From assembly GCA_002409365.1 (NCBI GenBank), contig DHUW01000003.1, forward strand, positions 1 to 7,546: 7,546 bases of DNA. The letters run 5' to 3'. Origin of the DNA: Anaerolineaceae bacterium UBA5224 (lineage in GTDB: Bacteria; Chloroflexota; Anaerolineae; Anaerolineales; Anaerolineaceae). Of this stretch, positions 1-5,422 are shown piece after piece. The notes beneath the pieces are model-generated. The model was not told the DNA's origin and ran no database searches. It saw only the letters and a list, made by a program, of their open reading frames with translations. Numbering within the stretch: position 1 is the stretch's first letter; every line of letters begins with the position of its first letter. The position numbers and the translations under genes are program-made.

Positions 1-584
1 GTCGCTTCCAATGCTTCCTGCATGAAGGCCAGGATGCTCGCATCACGCCCACCCACCAGGTATGCGTGGTCGGTATAGGCAGCCATACCCTTGAGTCCGT
101 AGATGATCAATTCGCGCAGCGAACGGATGTCCTCGTCAAGATTCGGGTCATCCATAATGCCAATGGTGTCTGCTTTTTCGAGCAACGTTTCGATTTCGTA
201 ATTTTCCGGATGCCAGCCAGCCCAATCAGGTCCACTGCCAGTGCAATTGGAATTGTGCAATTCATTGCAGCGGTTTTGGGCTCGAACGCGGAGGTTGTCA
301 CGCAGCTGGATAGCTTTTTTGATCAATTCGACGAAACGCTCAGCATCAAAATTAGCGTTGGTGATGGTGGCGAAAAGCGCCTGGGCGACGAAGAGATCGG
401 TTTCGTCATCCTGCACGCCCATACCGCGACCGCGTGTGCCCCAAAAAGAGATACCTTTCAACAGGTAAATCAGAAGGTCTTGCAGGTTGGCAACATCGGC
501 AGTTTTTCCGCACATGCCTTTGGGGGTATTGCAGCCACTGTTACGCATGGTTTCCTGGCATTGATAACAAAACATTTCGTTCAT
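1..584 (-). CDS. hcp: Hybrid-cluster protein (Hcp, hydroxylamine reductase family), N-terminal part, runs off the window
   Basis: Seen: the minus strand is open from the ATG at 584-582 to base 1, giving 194 residues. The N-terminus has the Hcp cysteine cluster C6-x2-C9-x8-C18-x6-C25 inside MNEMFCYQCQET and GMCGK. This is followed by NLQDLLIYLLKGI and, near residues 157-174, LRELIIYGLKGMAAYTDH, both characteristic of Hcp. AAGGAG (596-591) lies six bases before this ATG; the second in-frame ATG (575) is too far from it. Family knowledge: Hcp is about 540-560 residues, cytoplasmic, with one cubane Fe-S cluster held by the N-terminal cysteines and a hybrid Fe-S-O cluster in the C-terminal half. 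It acts on hydroxylamine and/or nitric oxide under anaerobic nitrosative stress. The close cysteine spacing fits the [4Fe-4S] classes rather than the E. coli-type [2Fe-2S] class. The hybrid-cluster ligands lie outside the window. Its neighbour upstream on the same strand is a hemerythrin, another redox/NO-type protein. Confidence 0.93.
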   Translation of the reverse strand, partial: MNEMFCYQCQETMRNSGCNTPKGMCGKTADVANLQDLLIYLLKGISFWGTRGRGMGVQDDETDLFVAQALFATITNANFDAERFVELIKKAIQLRDNLRVRAQNRCNELHNSNCTGSGPDWAGWHPENYEIETLLEKADTIGIMDDPNLDEDIRSLRELIIYGLKGMAAYTDHAYLVGGRDASILAFMQEALEA

Positions 585-620
585 TAAGATCTCCTTGTTT
601 GAGAATTCAAATTTTAGATG

Positions 621-629
621 ATTATGCCA
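621..629 (-). promoter_or_regulatory. Candidate extended -10 promoter of hcp
   Basis: On the minus strand the sequence reads TGGCATAAT, which matches the extended -10 pattern TGnTATAAT at all but one fixed base. It lies about 36 bases before the hcp ATG, so transcription would start near 614 and leave a 5' leader of about 30 bases. The -35 position at the usual spacing (TTTCTA, 649-644) is poor, which is tolerated with an extended -10 or an activator. Confidence 0.4.
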
Positions 630-705
630 TATACCTGAATATATAGAAAAGGGGATTAATTACGAATCTCGAATAGAAAAAACCCTTGATGAAGACATTC
701 AATAT

Positions 706-728
706 AACCCTTACCTTGTAGAAGGGCT
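706..728 (-). other. Weak stem-loop between hemerythrin and hcp
   Basis: AACCCTT (706-712) pairs with AAGGGCT (722-728) around a 9-base loop: seven pairs including one G-T wobble. It lies about 54 bases past the hemerythrin stop codon. No T tract follows on the minus strand, so it is at best a weak terminator or an RNA end-protecting structure; it may be chance. Confidence 0.25.
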
Positions 729-781
729 AACACGGCAGGTAATCAATTAAAGCTTATGGGTGTTGTCAAGTCAGAATTTTA

Positions 782-1318
782 TTAATGATACAAACTCTCC
801 CAGACATGGATCTGGTCATGCAGATGTTCATGCACGCCGTGACCAATCACGTGTTCTTCATGCGCCTCGAATTCCTCGAAGAGTTCCATCTGCATTTCAT
901 TGCTGATCAATTGGTCAGCCAACTTGAAAAGGATACTATTTTCCTTTTGGATATGCTGTCGAAGCAGATCCCGATATTCAACTGCATGATGTTTAAAAGC
1001 TTCCAGGTCAGCGGCTTGAACAGCTTCATTCATCAATCCAATCAATTGTCTGCCTAATTTGTGCTCTTCAAGCATTACGCCAATGGGGCTTCCTTCAACT
1101 GGGACACCATGCTTTTCCAGCACTTTGAAAAGGATGCCCTCCTCTTTCCCGTGGTGGCATTGGTCGGCGAAAACTTTCAGAAAATGGATATACTCATCCG
1201 CGAATTTCAGGTCTCTTTCCTCGTCAACGGTAGAAAAGGTCAACATTTTATCCAGGATGGTAAATACATGCAGAATTGATTCGTGTTCATTCATTAGATC
1301 TTGTGTGGCTTTACCCAT
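782..1318 (-). CDS. Hemerythrin HHE cation-binding domain protein
   Basis: This is a 178-residue cytoplasmic protein with no signal peptide or membrane segment. It shows both halves of the HHE di-iron fold: H12 with H56-x3-E60 (in ADQCHHGKEE), then H86 (in MLEEHKLGR) with H122-x3-E126 (in LLRQHIQKEN). These are the ligands expected for a non-heme di-iron centre in a four-helix bundle. The C-terminal tail (153-178) is unusually His-rich, with eight histidines in 26 residues. Known roles of bacterial hemerythrins include O2 or NO sensing, binding and storage, and Fe-S repair; which applies here cannot be read from sequence. AAGGAG (1330-1325) six bases before the ATG supports this start. The gene lies 197 bases upstream of hcp on the same strand, suggesting a shared redox or nitrosative-stress theme, and is divergent from the sugar operon. 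Confidence 0.9.
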   Translation of the reverse strand: MGKATQDLMNEHESILHVFTILDKMLTFSTVDEERDLKFADEYIHFLKVFADQCHHGKEEGILFKVLEKHGVPVEGSPIGVMLEEHKLGRQLIGLMNEAVQAADLEAFKHHAVEYRDLLRQHIQKENSILFKLADQLISNEMQMELFEEFEAHEEHVIGHGVHEHLHDQIHVWESLYH

Positions 1319-1337
1319 GGTGAACTCCTTTCCGTGC

Positions 1338-1356
1338 TTGATTAAAATTATATCAA
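1338..1356. promoter_or_regulatory. Inverted repeat over the hemerythrin -10 box, possible operator
   Basis: TTGAT (1338-1342) and ATCAA (1352-1356) form a 5-base inverted repeat with nine bases between, spanning the -10 element and the predicted transcription start. A protein bound here would block RNA polymerase. The arms resemble FNR/DNR half-sites (TTGAT...ATCAA), but that family uses a 4-base gap, so the regulator is unknown. In an AT-rich promoter such a repeat could arise by chance. Confidence 0.3.
1347..1355 (-). promoter_or_regulatory. Extended -10 promoter of the hemerythrin gene
   Basis: The minus strand reads TGATATAAT, a perfect extended -10 (TG-n-TATAAT). The predicted start is near 1340, about 22 bases before the ATG, leaving just enough leader for the AAGGAG. 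The -35 position at 17 bases (TAATGT) is weak. The box sits inside an inverted repeat TTGAT-N9-ATCAA (1338-1356), a possible repressor site. Confidence 0.6.
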
Positions 1357-1407
1357 AATACCAATTGCAACATTAGGGCTTGAATACCTTTGTCTACAAT
1401 ACAGTAG

Positions 1408-1450
1408 GGTTGAGGTTGTGCAAAGCCTCCCCTTGCAGGATGCCTCAACC
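1408..1450. repeat. Inverted repeat GGTTGAGG/CCTCAACC in the divergent intergenic region
   Basis: GGTTGAGG (1408-1415) is perfectly repeated in inverse as CCTCAACC (1443-1450), with 27 bases between. The interior carries a smaller repeat, GCAA (1420-1423) and TTGC (1433-1436). It lies upstream of both divergent promoters and is not placed to terminate any visible gene. It could be a long hairpin, a wide protein-binding site or a decayed repetitive element. Confidence 0.45.
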
Positions 1451-1496
1451 ACAAAATGCTTCGATTCTTATTGAAACAGGCAGGACTGTTCCTTAC

Positions 1497-1521
1497 AAGG
1501 CGTTAGTCTGGCCGACGCTTT
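1497..1521. repeat. Imperfect stem-loop in the intergenic region
   Basis: AAGGCGT (1497-1503) can pair with ACGCTTT (1515-1521) through seven pairs, one a G-T wobble, around an 11-base loop. It lies between two stronger inverted repeats. Alone it would not deserve notice; its company makes a structured element possible. Confidence 0.25.
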
Positions 1522-1539
1522 GACTTATGCGAAACGGTG

Positions 1540-1563
1540 ACGGAGGGAGCAAGCCCCCTCCGT
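1540..1563. repeat. GC-rich perfect stem-loop ACGGAGGG/CCCTCCGT (REP-like)
   Basis: ACGGAGGG (1540-1547) is the exact inverse complement of CCCTCCGT (1556-1563), with an 8-base loop. It is followed by a C-rich run (1576-1590). No gene ends here on either strand and no T tract follows, so a terminator role is unlikely. The form, a short GC-rich palindrome in an intergenic gap, is that of REP-like dispersed repeats. Whether copies exist elsewhere cannot be seen from this window. Confidence 0.5.
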
Positions 1564-1630
1564 ACGGCTGGGACTCACCCCCACCCCACCCTATAAAATA
1601 CTTTCTGTAAGAACAAAAATGTTGTTTTTC

Positions 1631-1659
1631 TTGACAATGGTTAACAAATTTGTTATACT
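1631..1659 (+). promoter_or_regulatory. Near-consensus sigma-70 promoter of the lacI-agl operon
   Basis: TTGACA (1631-1636), a spacer of exactly 17 bases, then TATACT (1654-1659). The -35 is perfect and the -10 differs from TATAAT at one base. Transcription should begin near 1666, about 34 bases before the repressor ATG. A promoter this strong needs repression to be useful, which fits the two palindromes overlying it. It probably drives the whole plus-strand operon, since no comparable promoter is seen before the later genes. Confidence 0.85.
1642..1655. promoter_or_regulatory. Operator 1: 14-base perfect palindrome between -35 and -10
   Basis: TAACAAATTTGTTA reads the same on both strands, fills most of the promoter spacer and touches the -10 box. 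Its outer TAAC/GTTA arms are shared with the second palindrome downstream. A bound repressor would exclude RNA polymerase. The centre is A-T, not the C-G step preferred by most LacI-family proteins, so it may be a weaker site or belong to another regulator. Confidence 0.55.
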
Positions 1660-1673
1660 TTTAAGAAAGTAAC

Positions 1674-1685
1674 TAACGCGCGTTA
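1674..1685. promoter_or_regulatory. Operator 2: TAACGCGCGTTA, LacI-family type, in the 5' leader
   Basis: This is a 12-base perfect palindrome with a central C-G step, the classic layout for LacI/PurR-family operators, where a hinge-helix leucine wedges into the central CpG. It lies just past the predicted transcription start and before the repressor's ribosome site, so autoregulation is the natural reading. Its centre is 31 bases from that of the 1642-1655 palindrome, close to three helical turns, placing both sites on one DNA face. Confidence 0.7.
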
Positions 1686-1699
1686 ATCAAGAGGGAAGA

Positions 1700-2740
1700 A
1701 TGGGTAAGAGGATCACAAGTCAGGATGTCGCCGACTTGGCAGGTGTCTCAAGGACAACGGTCTCTTTTGTGCTTAATAACGAACAACGCTTCTCGATCCG
1801 CCCCGAAACTGCTGAAAAAGTCCGTGCGGCTGCCAAACAACTTGGCTACTACCCCAATGCTTCAGCCCGCGCCCTTGCTTCGAATCAAACCAAGACCATC
1901 GGCCTGATCATCAGTCGGGCACCCCAATACATCGCCAGCGATCCTTTCCTGCCCCAGATTTTAGGCGGGCTCATGGAGGTTCTCAAACAAAACCGGCAAG
2001 GCTTGTTGGTGGAATGGGTGGAGCCGGGGCAGCAGCTTGAAACCTATCTCGAACTCACCCGTGCCCATCACATCGATGGCATGATCCTGATGACCCCCCG
2101 CCTGGACGATCCCGGTATCAAAGAGTTGGAAGAAACGGAAATCCCCGTGGTTTTAATGGGCTATATTCCCGGTTCCTCGCTTCATTCGGTGGATGTGGAC
2201 AATCTGGCAGCGGCTGAAACAGCCGTGAACCATCTGATCGAATTAGGGCATAGCAGAATTGCCTGTATCACCAATGCCGCCTTACCTTACACCTCTGCCT
2301 CGCAGCGTCTTGAAGGCTACAAGTCAGCACTCAAAAAGGCGAACCTGGATTACGATGAAAATTTAGTATGGGAAGCCGATTTTGACATGCAAAGCGGCTA
2401 CCATGTGACAAAAGAACTTCTTGCTTCCGGACGGGAATTCACAGCAATATTCGTTGCCAGCGATAACGTAGCCTTGGGCGTTTATTCCGCCCTTAGGGAA
2501 GCCGGGCTCAAGATTCCGGATGATGTGTCCATAGTAGGCTTTGATGATATTCCGTTGGCATCTTTTATCAGTCCGACTCTCTCAACTGTAGCACTGTCAG
2601 GTCACGATATCTCAGTTGAGTCGTATAATTTACTTACCCGTCTTATGCGTGGTGAAGTTCCGGAGTCTCTCTCGGTCACACTCCCCACGCATCTAATCAC
2701 CCGCCAATCTTCACGGGAGATAGGAAGGAGAGCTACTTAG
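1700..2740 (+). CDS. LacI-family transcriptional repressor of the sugar operon
   Basis: A 346-residue protein of standard LacI/GalR length. The N-terminal helix-turn-helix spans about residues 5-26 (ITSQDVADLAGVSRTTVSFV). By alignment with LacI, R18, T19 and F23 stand at the specificity positions. The hinge helix is about 52-61 (PNASARALAS) with L59 as the likely intercalating leucine. Residues from about 65 form the periplasmic-binding-protein-like sensor domain: KTIGLIIS, then DGMILM near 125, then TAIFVASDNVALGVYSAL and DVSIVGFDDIPLA, all family hallmarks. GAGGG (1691-1695) lies just before the ATG. It is first in the operon, 68 bases before the lipoprotein gene, and sits directly behind its own presumed operators. 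Role by analogy with AglR: repress sugar uptake until a glucoside or derivative is bound. The actual inducer is not readable from the sequence. Confidence 0.95.
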   Translation: MGKRITSQDVADLAGVSRTTVSFVLNNEQRFSIRPETAEKVRAAAKQLGYYPNASARALASNQTKTIGLIISRAPQYIASDPFLPQILGGLMEVLKQNRQGLLVEWVEPGQQLETYLELTRAHHIDGMILMTPRLDDPGIKELEETEIPVVLMGYIPGSSLHSVDVDNLAAAETAVNHLIELGHSRIACITNAALPYTSASQRLEGYKSALKKANLDYDENLVWEADFDMQSGYHVTKELLASGREFTAIFVASDNVALGVYSALREAGLKIPDDVSIVGFDDIPLASFISPTLSTVALSGHDISVESYNLLTRLMRGEVPESLSVTLPTHLITRQSSREIGRRAT

Positions 2741-2798
2741 AGGGAATGAACCAAAGTCTGCCATTTCAGTAAATGTTTCGAAATTTAACTCAACAAAA

Positions 2799-2804
2799 AA
2801 GGAG
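2799..2804 (+). promoter_or_regulatory. Ribosome-binding site that fixes the lipoprotein start at 2809
   Basis: AAGGAG ends four bases before ATG 2809. The in-frame ATG at 2773 has no such site and would put an extra charged stretch (MFRNLTQQKRRN) before an otherwise normal lipoprotein signal peptide, so 2809 is the better start. Confidence 0.75.
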
Positions 2805-2808
2805 AAAT

Positions 2809-4191
2809 ATGTTTAAGAAAAAAGTACTTTGGTCGACAATTGCTGTTTTGTTAATTGCGACCATGCTGCTTGGCGCCTGCCAAACAGCAGCCCCTGCCGT
2901 TGAAGAGCCTGTGGAAGAAGAGCCTGCTGAACAAACAGAAGCCCTCCCACAAGGACAGGAACTTGCCAATGCCTATGCAGGCATGTACAAAGGTACCGTC
3001 GTCACCATGGCTGGACCTTTCACCGACCAGGATGAAGTCGTTTTCAACGACAGCATCAAGTCCTTTGAAGACAAGACTGGTATCGATATTCAATATACCG
3101 GCTCCAAGGAATTTGAAGCCAACATCAACATCCGTTTGGATGGCGGTGATCGTCCTGACATCGTGGACTATCCCCAGCCCGGTCTGTTGAGATACGCCGT
3201 GGAAAAGGGTTATGCCATCGATATGGCCACCCTGATCAATCCCGAGTGGATCAAGACCAACTACACCCAGGCATGGCAAGATCTGGCCATGATGGATGGC
3301 CCCAATGGTAAAATCATTGGTGGTATCTGGGCCCGCGCCAATGGTAAGTCCTTCGTCTTCTATCCCAAGAAGGCTTTCGATGAAGCTGGTTACGTCGTCC
3401 CCACTACCTGGGATGAAATGATGGCTCTGACCGCACAAATCGCCTCCGATGGTGACACCCCTTGGTGTATCGGTATGGAATCTGGTGCAGCCACCGGCTG
3501 GACCATGACCGACTGGATCGAAGACGTGATGCTGCGTGTTGCCGGCGGCGAAAAGTATGATCAGTGGGTCAAGGGTGAACTCAAATTTGATTCACCTGAA
3601 GTTAATGAAGCCCTCGATTACATCGAAGAAATCTGGTTCAACGACGCCTACGTTTATGGCGGCCGTGCTGCCATCCCCACCATCAGCTTTGGTGATGCAC
3701 CCAAACCCATGTTCGAGAATCCGCCCAAATGCTGGTTCAACCGACAGGGTAACTTTGTGACCACCTTCTTCCCCGAAGAAGCTGTTGCTGGCGTTGACTA
3801 TTCCTTCTTCTACCTGCCTGGTATCAAAGAGGAATATGGAAAACCCGTCCTCGGTGCTGGCGATATCTATGCTGTCTTCCATGATCGACCGGAAGTGCGC
3901 GCAGTTATCCAATACTTCTCAACCGGTGAATCCCTCAAGGTATGGGTGGAACAGGGTGGCGCTATCCTGACCCACAACGATGCTTCCCTCGACTGGTACG
4001 TGGATCCTGTGACCCGCGGTGTGGCCGAAACCATCCGCAACGCCACTACCTTCCGCTTCGATGGCTCTGACAATATGCCTGCAGCTGTCGGTGCTGGTAC
4101 CTTCTGGAAGTACATGACCGATTATGTTTCCGGTTCAGTAACCCGTAAGGAAGCCCTCCAGGCAATCGATGCCTCGTGGCCGACCCAATAG
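2809..4191 (+). CDS. aglE: ABC transporter substrate-binding lipoprotein, alpha-glucoside (AglE-like) type
   Basis: 460 residues from ATG 2809. The signal peptide has a basic start (MFKKK), a hydrophobic core and the lipobox LGAC, so C24 is the lipidated N-terminus. An acidic linker rich in Glu and Pro (31-47) tethers the binding domain to the membrane. The rest is a family-1 extracellular solute-binding fold: GTVVTMAGPF near 62, RPDIVDYPQPG near 115, GKSFVFYPKKAFDEAGY near 179, TTWDEMMAL near 199, and PWCIGMESGAATGW with TDWIEDVMLR (218-243), which closely resembles AglE-type alpha-glucoside binders. Tryptophans 219, 231 and 236 could stack on sugar. Two cysteines remain in the mature domain, C220 and C308 (PPKCWF), a possible disulfide. 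Role: capture an oligoglucoside and deliver it to the two permeases encoded next. The 88-base gap to the permease holds a strong stem-loop. Substrate assignment is by family resemblance; maltose, trehalose or sucrose are plausible. Confidence 0.88.
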   Translation: MFKKKVLWSTIAVLLIATMLLGACQTAAPAVEEPVEEEPAEQTEALPQGQELANAYAGMYKGTVVTMAGPFTDQDEVVFNDSIKSFEDKTGIDIQYTGSKEFEANINIRLDGGDRPDIVDYPQPGLLRYAVEKGYAIDMATLINPEWIKTNYTQAWQDLAMMDGPNGKIIGGIWARANGKSFVFYPKKAFDEAGYVVPTTWDEMMALTAQIASDGDTPWCIGMESGAATGWTMTDWIEDVMLRVAGGEKYDQWVKGELKFDSPEVNEALDYIEEIWFNDAYVYGGRAAIPTISFGDAPKPMFENPPKCWFNRQGNFVTTFFPEEAVAGVDYSFFYLPGIKEEYGKPVLGAGDIYAVFHDRPEVRAVIQYFSTGESLKVWVEQGGAILTHNDASLDWYVDPVTRGVAETIRNATTFRFDGSDNMPAAVGAGTFWKYMTDYVSGSVTRKEALQAIDASWPTQ

Positions 4192-4221
4192 GGTTTAGCA
4201 GTTTCGTAAGACAAAACTAAA

Positions 4222-4246
4222 GGAGAGCAGGCTCGTCCTGCTCTCC
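4222..4246 (+). terminator. Intercistronic 10-bp stem-loop between binding protein and permease
   Basis: GGAGAGCAGG (4222-4231) pairs perfectly with CCTGCTCTCC (4237-4246) around the loop CTCGT. No T run follows (AACCCCTACC), so it is not a standard full terminator. Such hairpins after binding-protein genes usually protect the upstream mRNA from 3' exonucleases or cause partial termination, giving more binding protein than permease. That role is inferred here. Confidence 0.7.
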
Positions 4247-4265
4247 AACCCCTACCCTCTATGGT

Positions 4266-4274
4266 AAAGGAGGT
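4266..4274 (+). promoter_or_regulatory. Consensus-perfect Shine-Dalgarno of the first permease
   Basis: AAAGGAGGT is a full anti-16S match, with six bases between GGAGG and ATG 4280. It decides the start. So strong a site in front of a membrane protein may offset reduced message past the preceding stem-loop. Confidence 0.85.
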
Positions 4275-4279
4275 AAAAA

Positions 4280-5422
4280 ATGACAGTTGCCCAATTGAAT
4301 GATCCTTCACCAAACGATCGGGGGTTCATTGGCAAATTCGTACAATGGTTCAGTACTACCCTTGGGCAAATAATCGTTTCGATCCTGGTCCCTGCCGGAC
4401 TTTTTTTGGTCTTATGGCAAGGCTATACTTTCCTTCAAAAAGCCAACGCTCCCCAAATTGTGCAGGTGATCATAGCTATTGTTTGGGGCGTCGGCGGAGT
4501 GGCGCTGCTTTATGTGGTGACCAACTGGCTGGTGATGAAACTGCCAAAAAAGATGTCGAAGGTGCTGCAACCTTTTGTGTTTGTTGGTCCGGCAGTAGCC
4601 ATCATGGGTTGGTATCTCGCCATCCCTGTCGTCCGCTCTCTGGTTGCTAGTTTTAAGAATTATTTGGGTACGGAATGGATAGGTTTAGCAAATTACAAGT
4701 TTGCCTTCACCGATCCCCGAATGTTGGAGACTTTCCGAAATAATCTGTTGTGGTTGATTTTTGGCACAGCCTTCAGTGTAGGGCTGGGTTTGCTGATCGC
4801 AACACTAGCAGACCGATCACGGGCAGAGGTTGTTTATAAGTCGATCATTTTCACGCCGATGGCGATTTCCTTCGTCGGCGCGGGTGTGATTTGGAAGTTC
4901 ATCTACACTTATAAAGGAACGGGTGTCGGTATCCAGGAGATCGGGCTTTTGAACGCGATCGTAATCGCCTTTGGAGGTACTCCGCAACCCTGGCTCAACC
5001 TGCCACCATGGAATAATTTTTTCCTGATCGTTATCATGATCTGGCTGCAGACGGGTTATGCCATGGTGATTCTTTCCAGTGCCATCAAAGGCGTGCCTGC
5101 TGAGCTCTTAGAAGCAGCTCGTATTGACGGTGCAAACGAAATCAAAGCATTCTTCTCAGTGGTTGTTCCCTATATCCAAGGCACACTGCTGACAGTCACA
5201 ACCACGATCGTGATCTTTAGCTTGAAAACCTTTGATATTGTCCGTGTTATGACGGGGGGCAACAATGGTACAAATGTGATCGCCAATGAGTTTTACCTGC
5301 AAAGCTTCACCTATACGGATGCAGGTAAGGCATCGGCAATCGCGATCGTGTTGTTATTGCTGGTGACCCCTGTCATTATCAATAATGTCCGCCAGTTTAA
5401 TAAATCAAGAAGGGGGTTCTGA
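4280..5422 (+). CDS. aglF: ABC transporter permease, AglF/MalF-like (CUT1 family)
   Basis: 380 residues. Hydrophobic stretches near 28-52, 58-85, 97-120, 153-176, 187-208, 245-268, 300-320 and 350-370 suggest eight membrane segments; the first two precede the usual six-segment core, as in MalF. The cytoplasmic EAA loop, where the ATPase docks, is at 272-299: VPAELLEAARIDGA with E278, A279, A280 and G284, ending in VPYI. The segment MGWYLAIPVVRSLVASFKN (109-127) and the following LANYKFAFTDP are typical of the sugar-permease family. It forms the translocation pore with the next gene's product, fed by the upstream lipoprotein. Its stop codon overlaps the next start by one base (TGATG, 5420-5424), implying translational coupling and a 1:1 ratio. 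The Agl assignment rests on neighbours and general form; a generic CUT1 permease is the safe minimum. Confidence 0.9.
   Translation: MTVAQLNDPSPNDRGFIGKFVQWFSTTLGQIIVSILVPAGLFLVLWQGYTFLQKANAPQIVQVIIAIVWGVGGVALLYVVTNWLVMKLPKKMSKVLQPFVFVGPAVAIMGWYLAIPVVRSLVASFKNYLGTEWIGLANYKFAFTDPRMLETFRNNLLWLIFGTAFSVGLGLLIATLADRSRAEVVYKSIIFTPMAISFVGAGVIWKFIYTYKGTGVGIQEIGLLNAIVIAFGGTPQPWLNLPPWNNFFLIVIMIWLQTGYAMVILSSAIKGVPAELLEAARIDGANEIKAFFSVVVPYIQGTLLTVTTTIVIFSLKTFDIVRVMTGGNNGTNVIANEFYLQSFTYTDAGKASAIAIVLLLLVTPVIINNVRQFNKSRRGF

Noticed and set aside
66..587. Plus-strand open frame of 173 codons
   Set aside because: It is antisense to hcp, whose cysteine motif, Shine-Dalgarno and family match are unmistakable; the plus frame has no recognisable domain.
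1377..1630. tRNA or known small RNA in the structured intergenic region
   Set aside because: The inverted repeats do not form a cloverleaf, no T-loop or anticodon arm is recognisable, and no known RNA family was recognised by eye.
2776..2783. TTTCGAAA palindrome upstream of the lipoprotein gene as a further LacI-type operator
   Set aside because: It is only eight bases, the symmetry breaks immediately outside, it lacks the TAAC/GTTA arms of the two promoter palindromes, and no promoter is seen next to it.
2773..2808. Earlier in-frame ATG for the lipoprotein, adding 12 residues
   Set aside because: It has no ribosome site, and a clear AAGGAG lies before ATG 2809, which yields a textbook lipoprotein signal peptide.
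2851..3438. Minus-strand open frame of 195 codons
   Set aside because: It is a shadow of the binding-protein gene, with no ribosome site and no family features.
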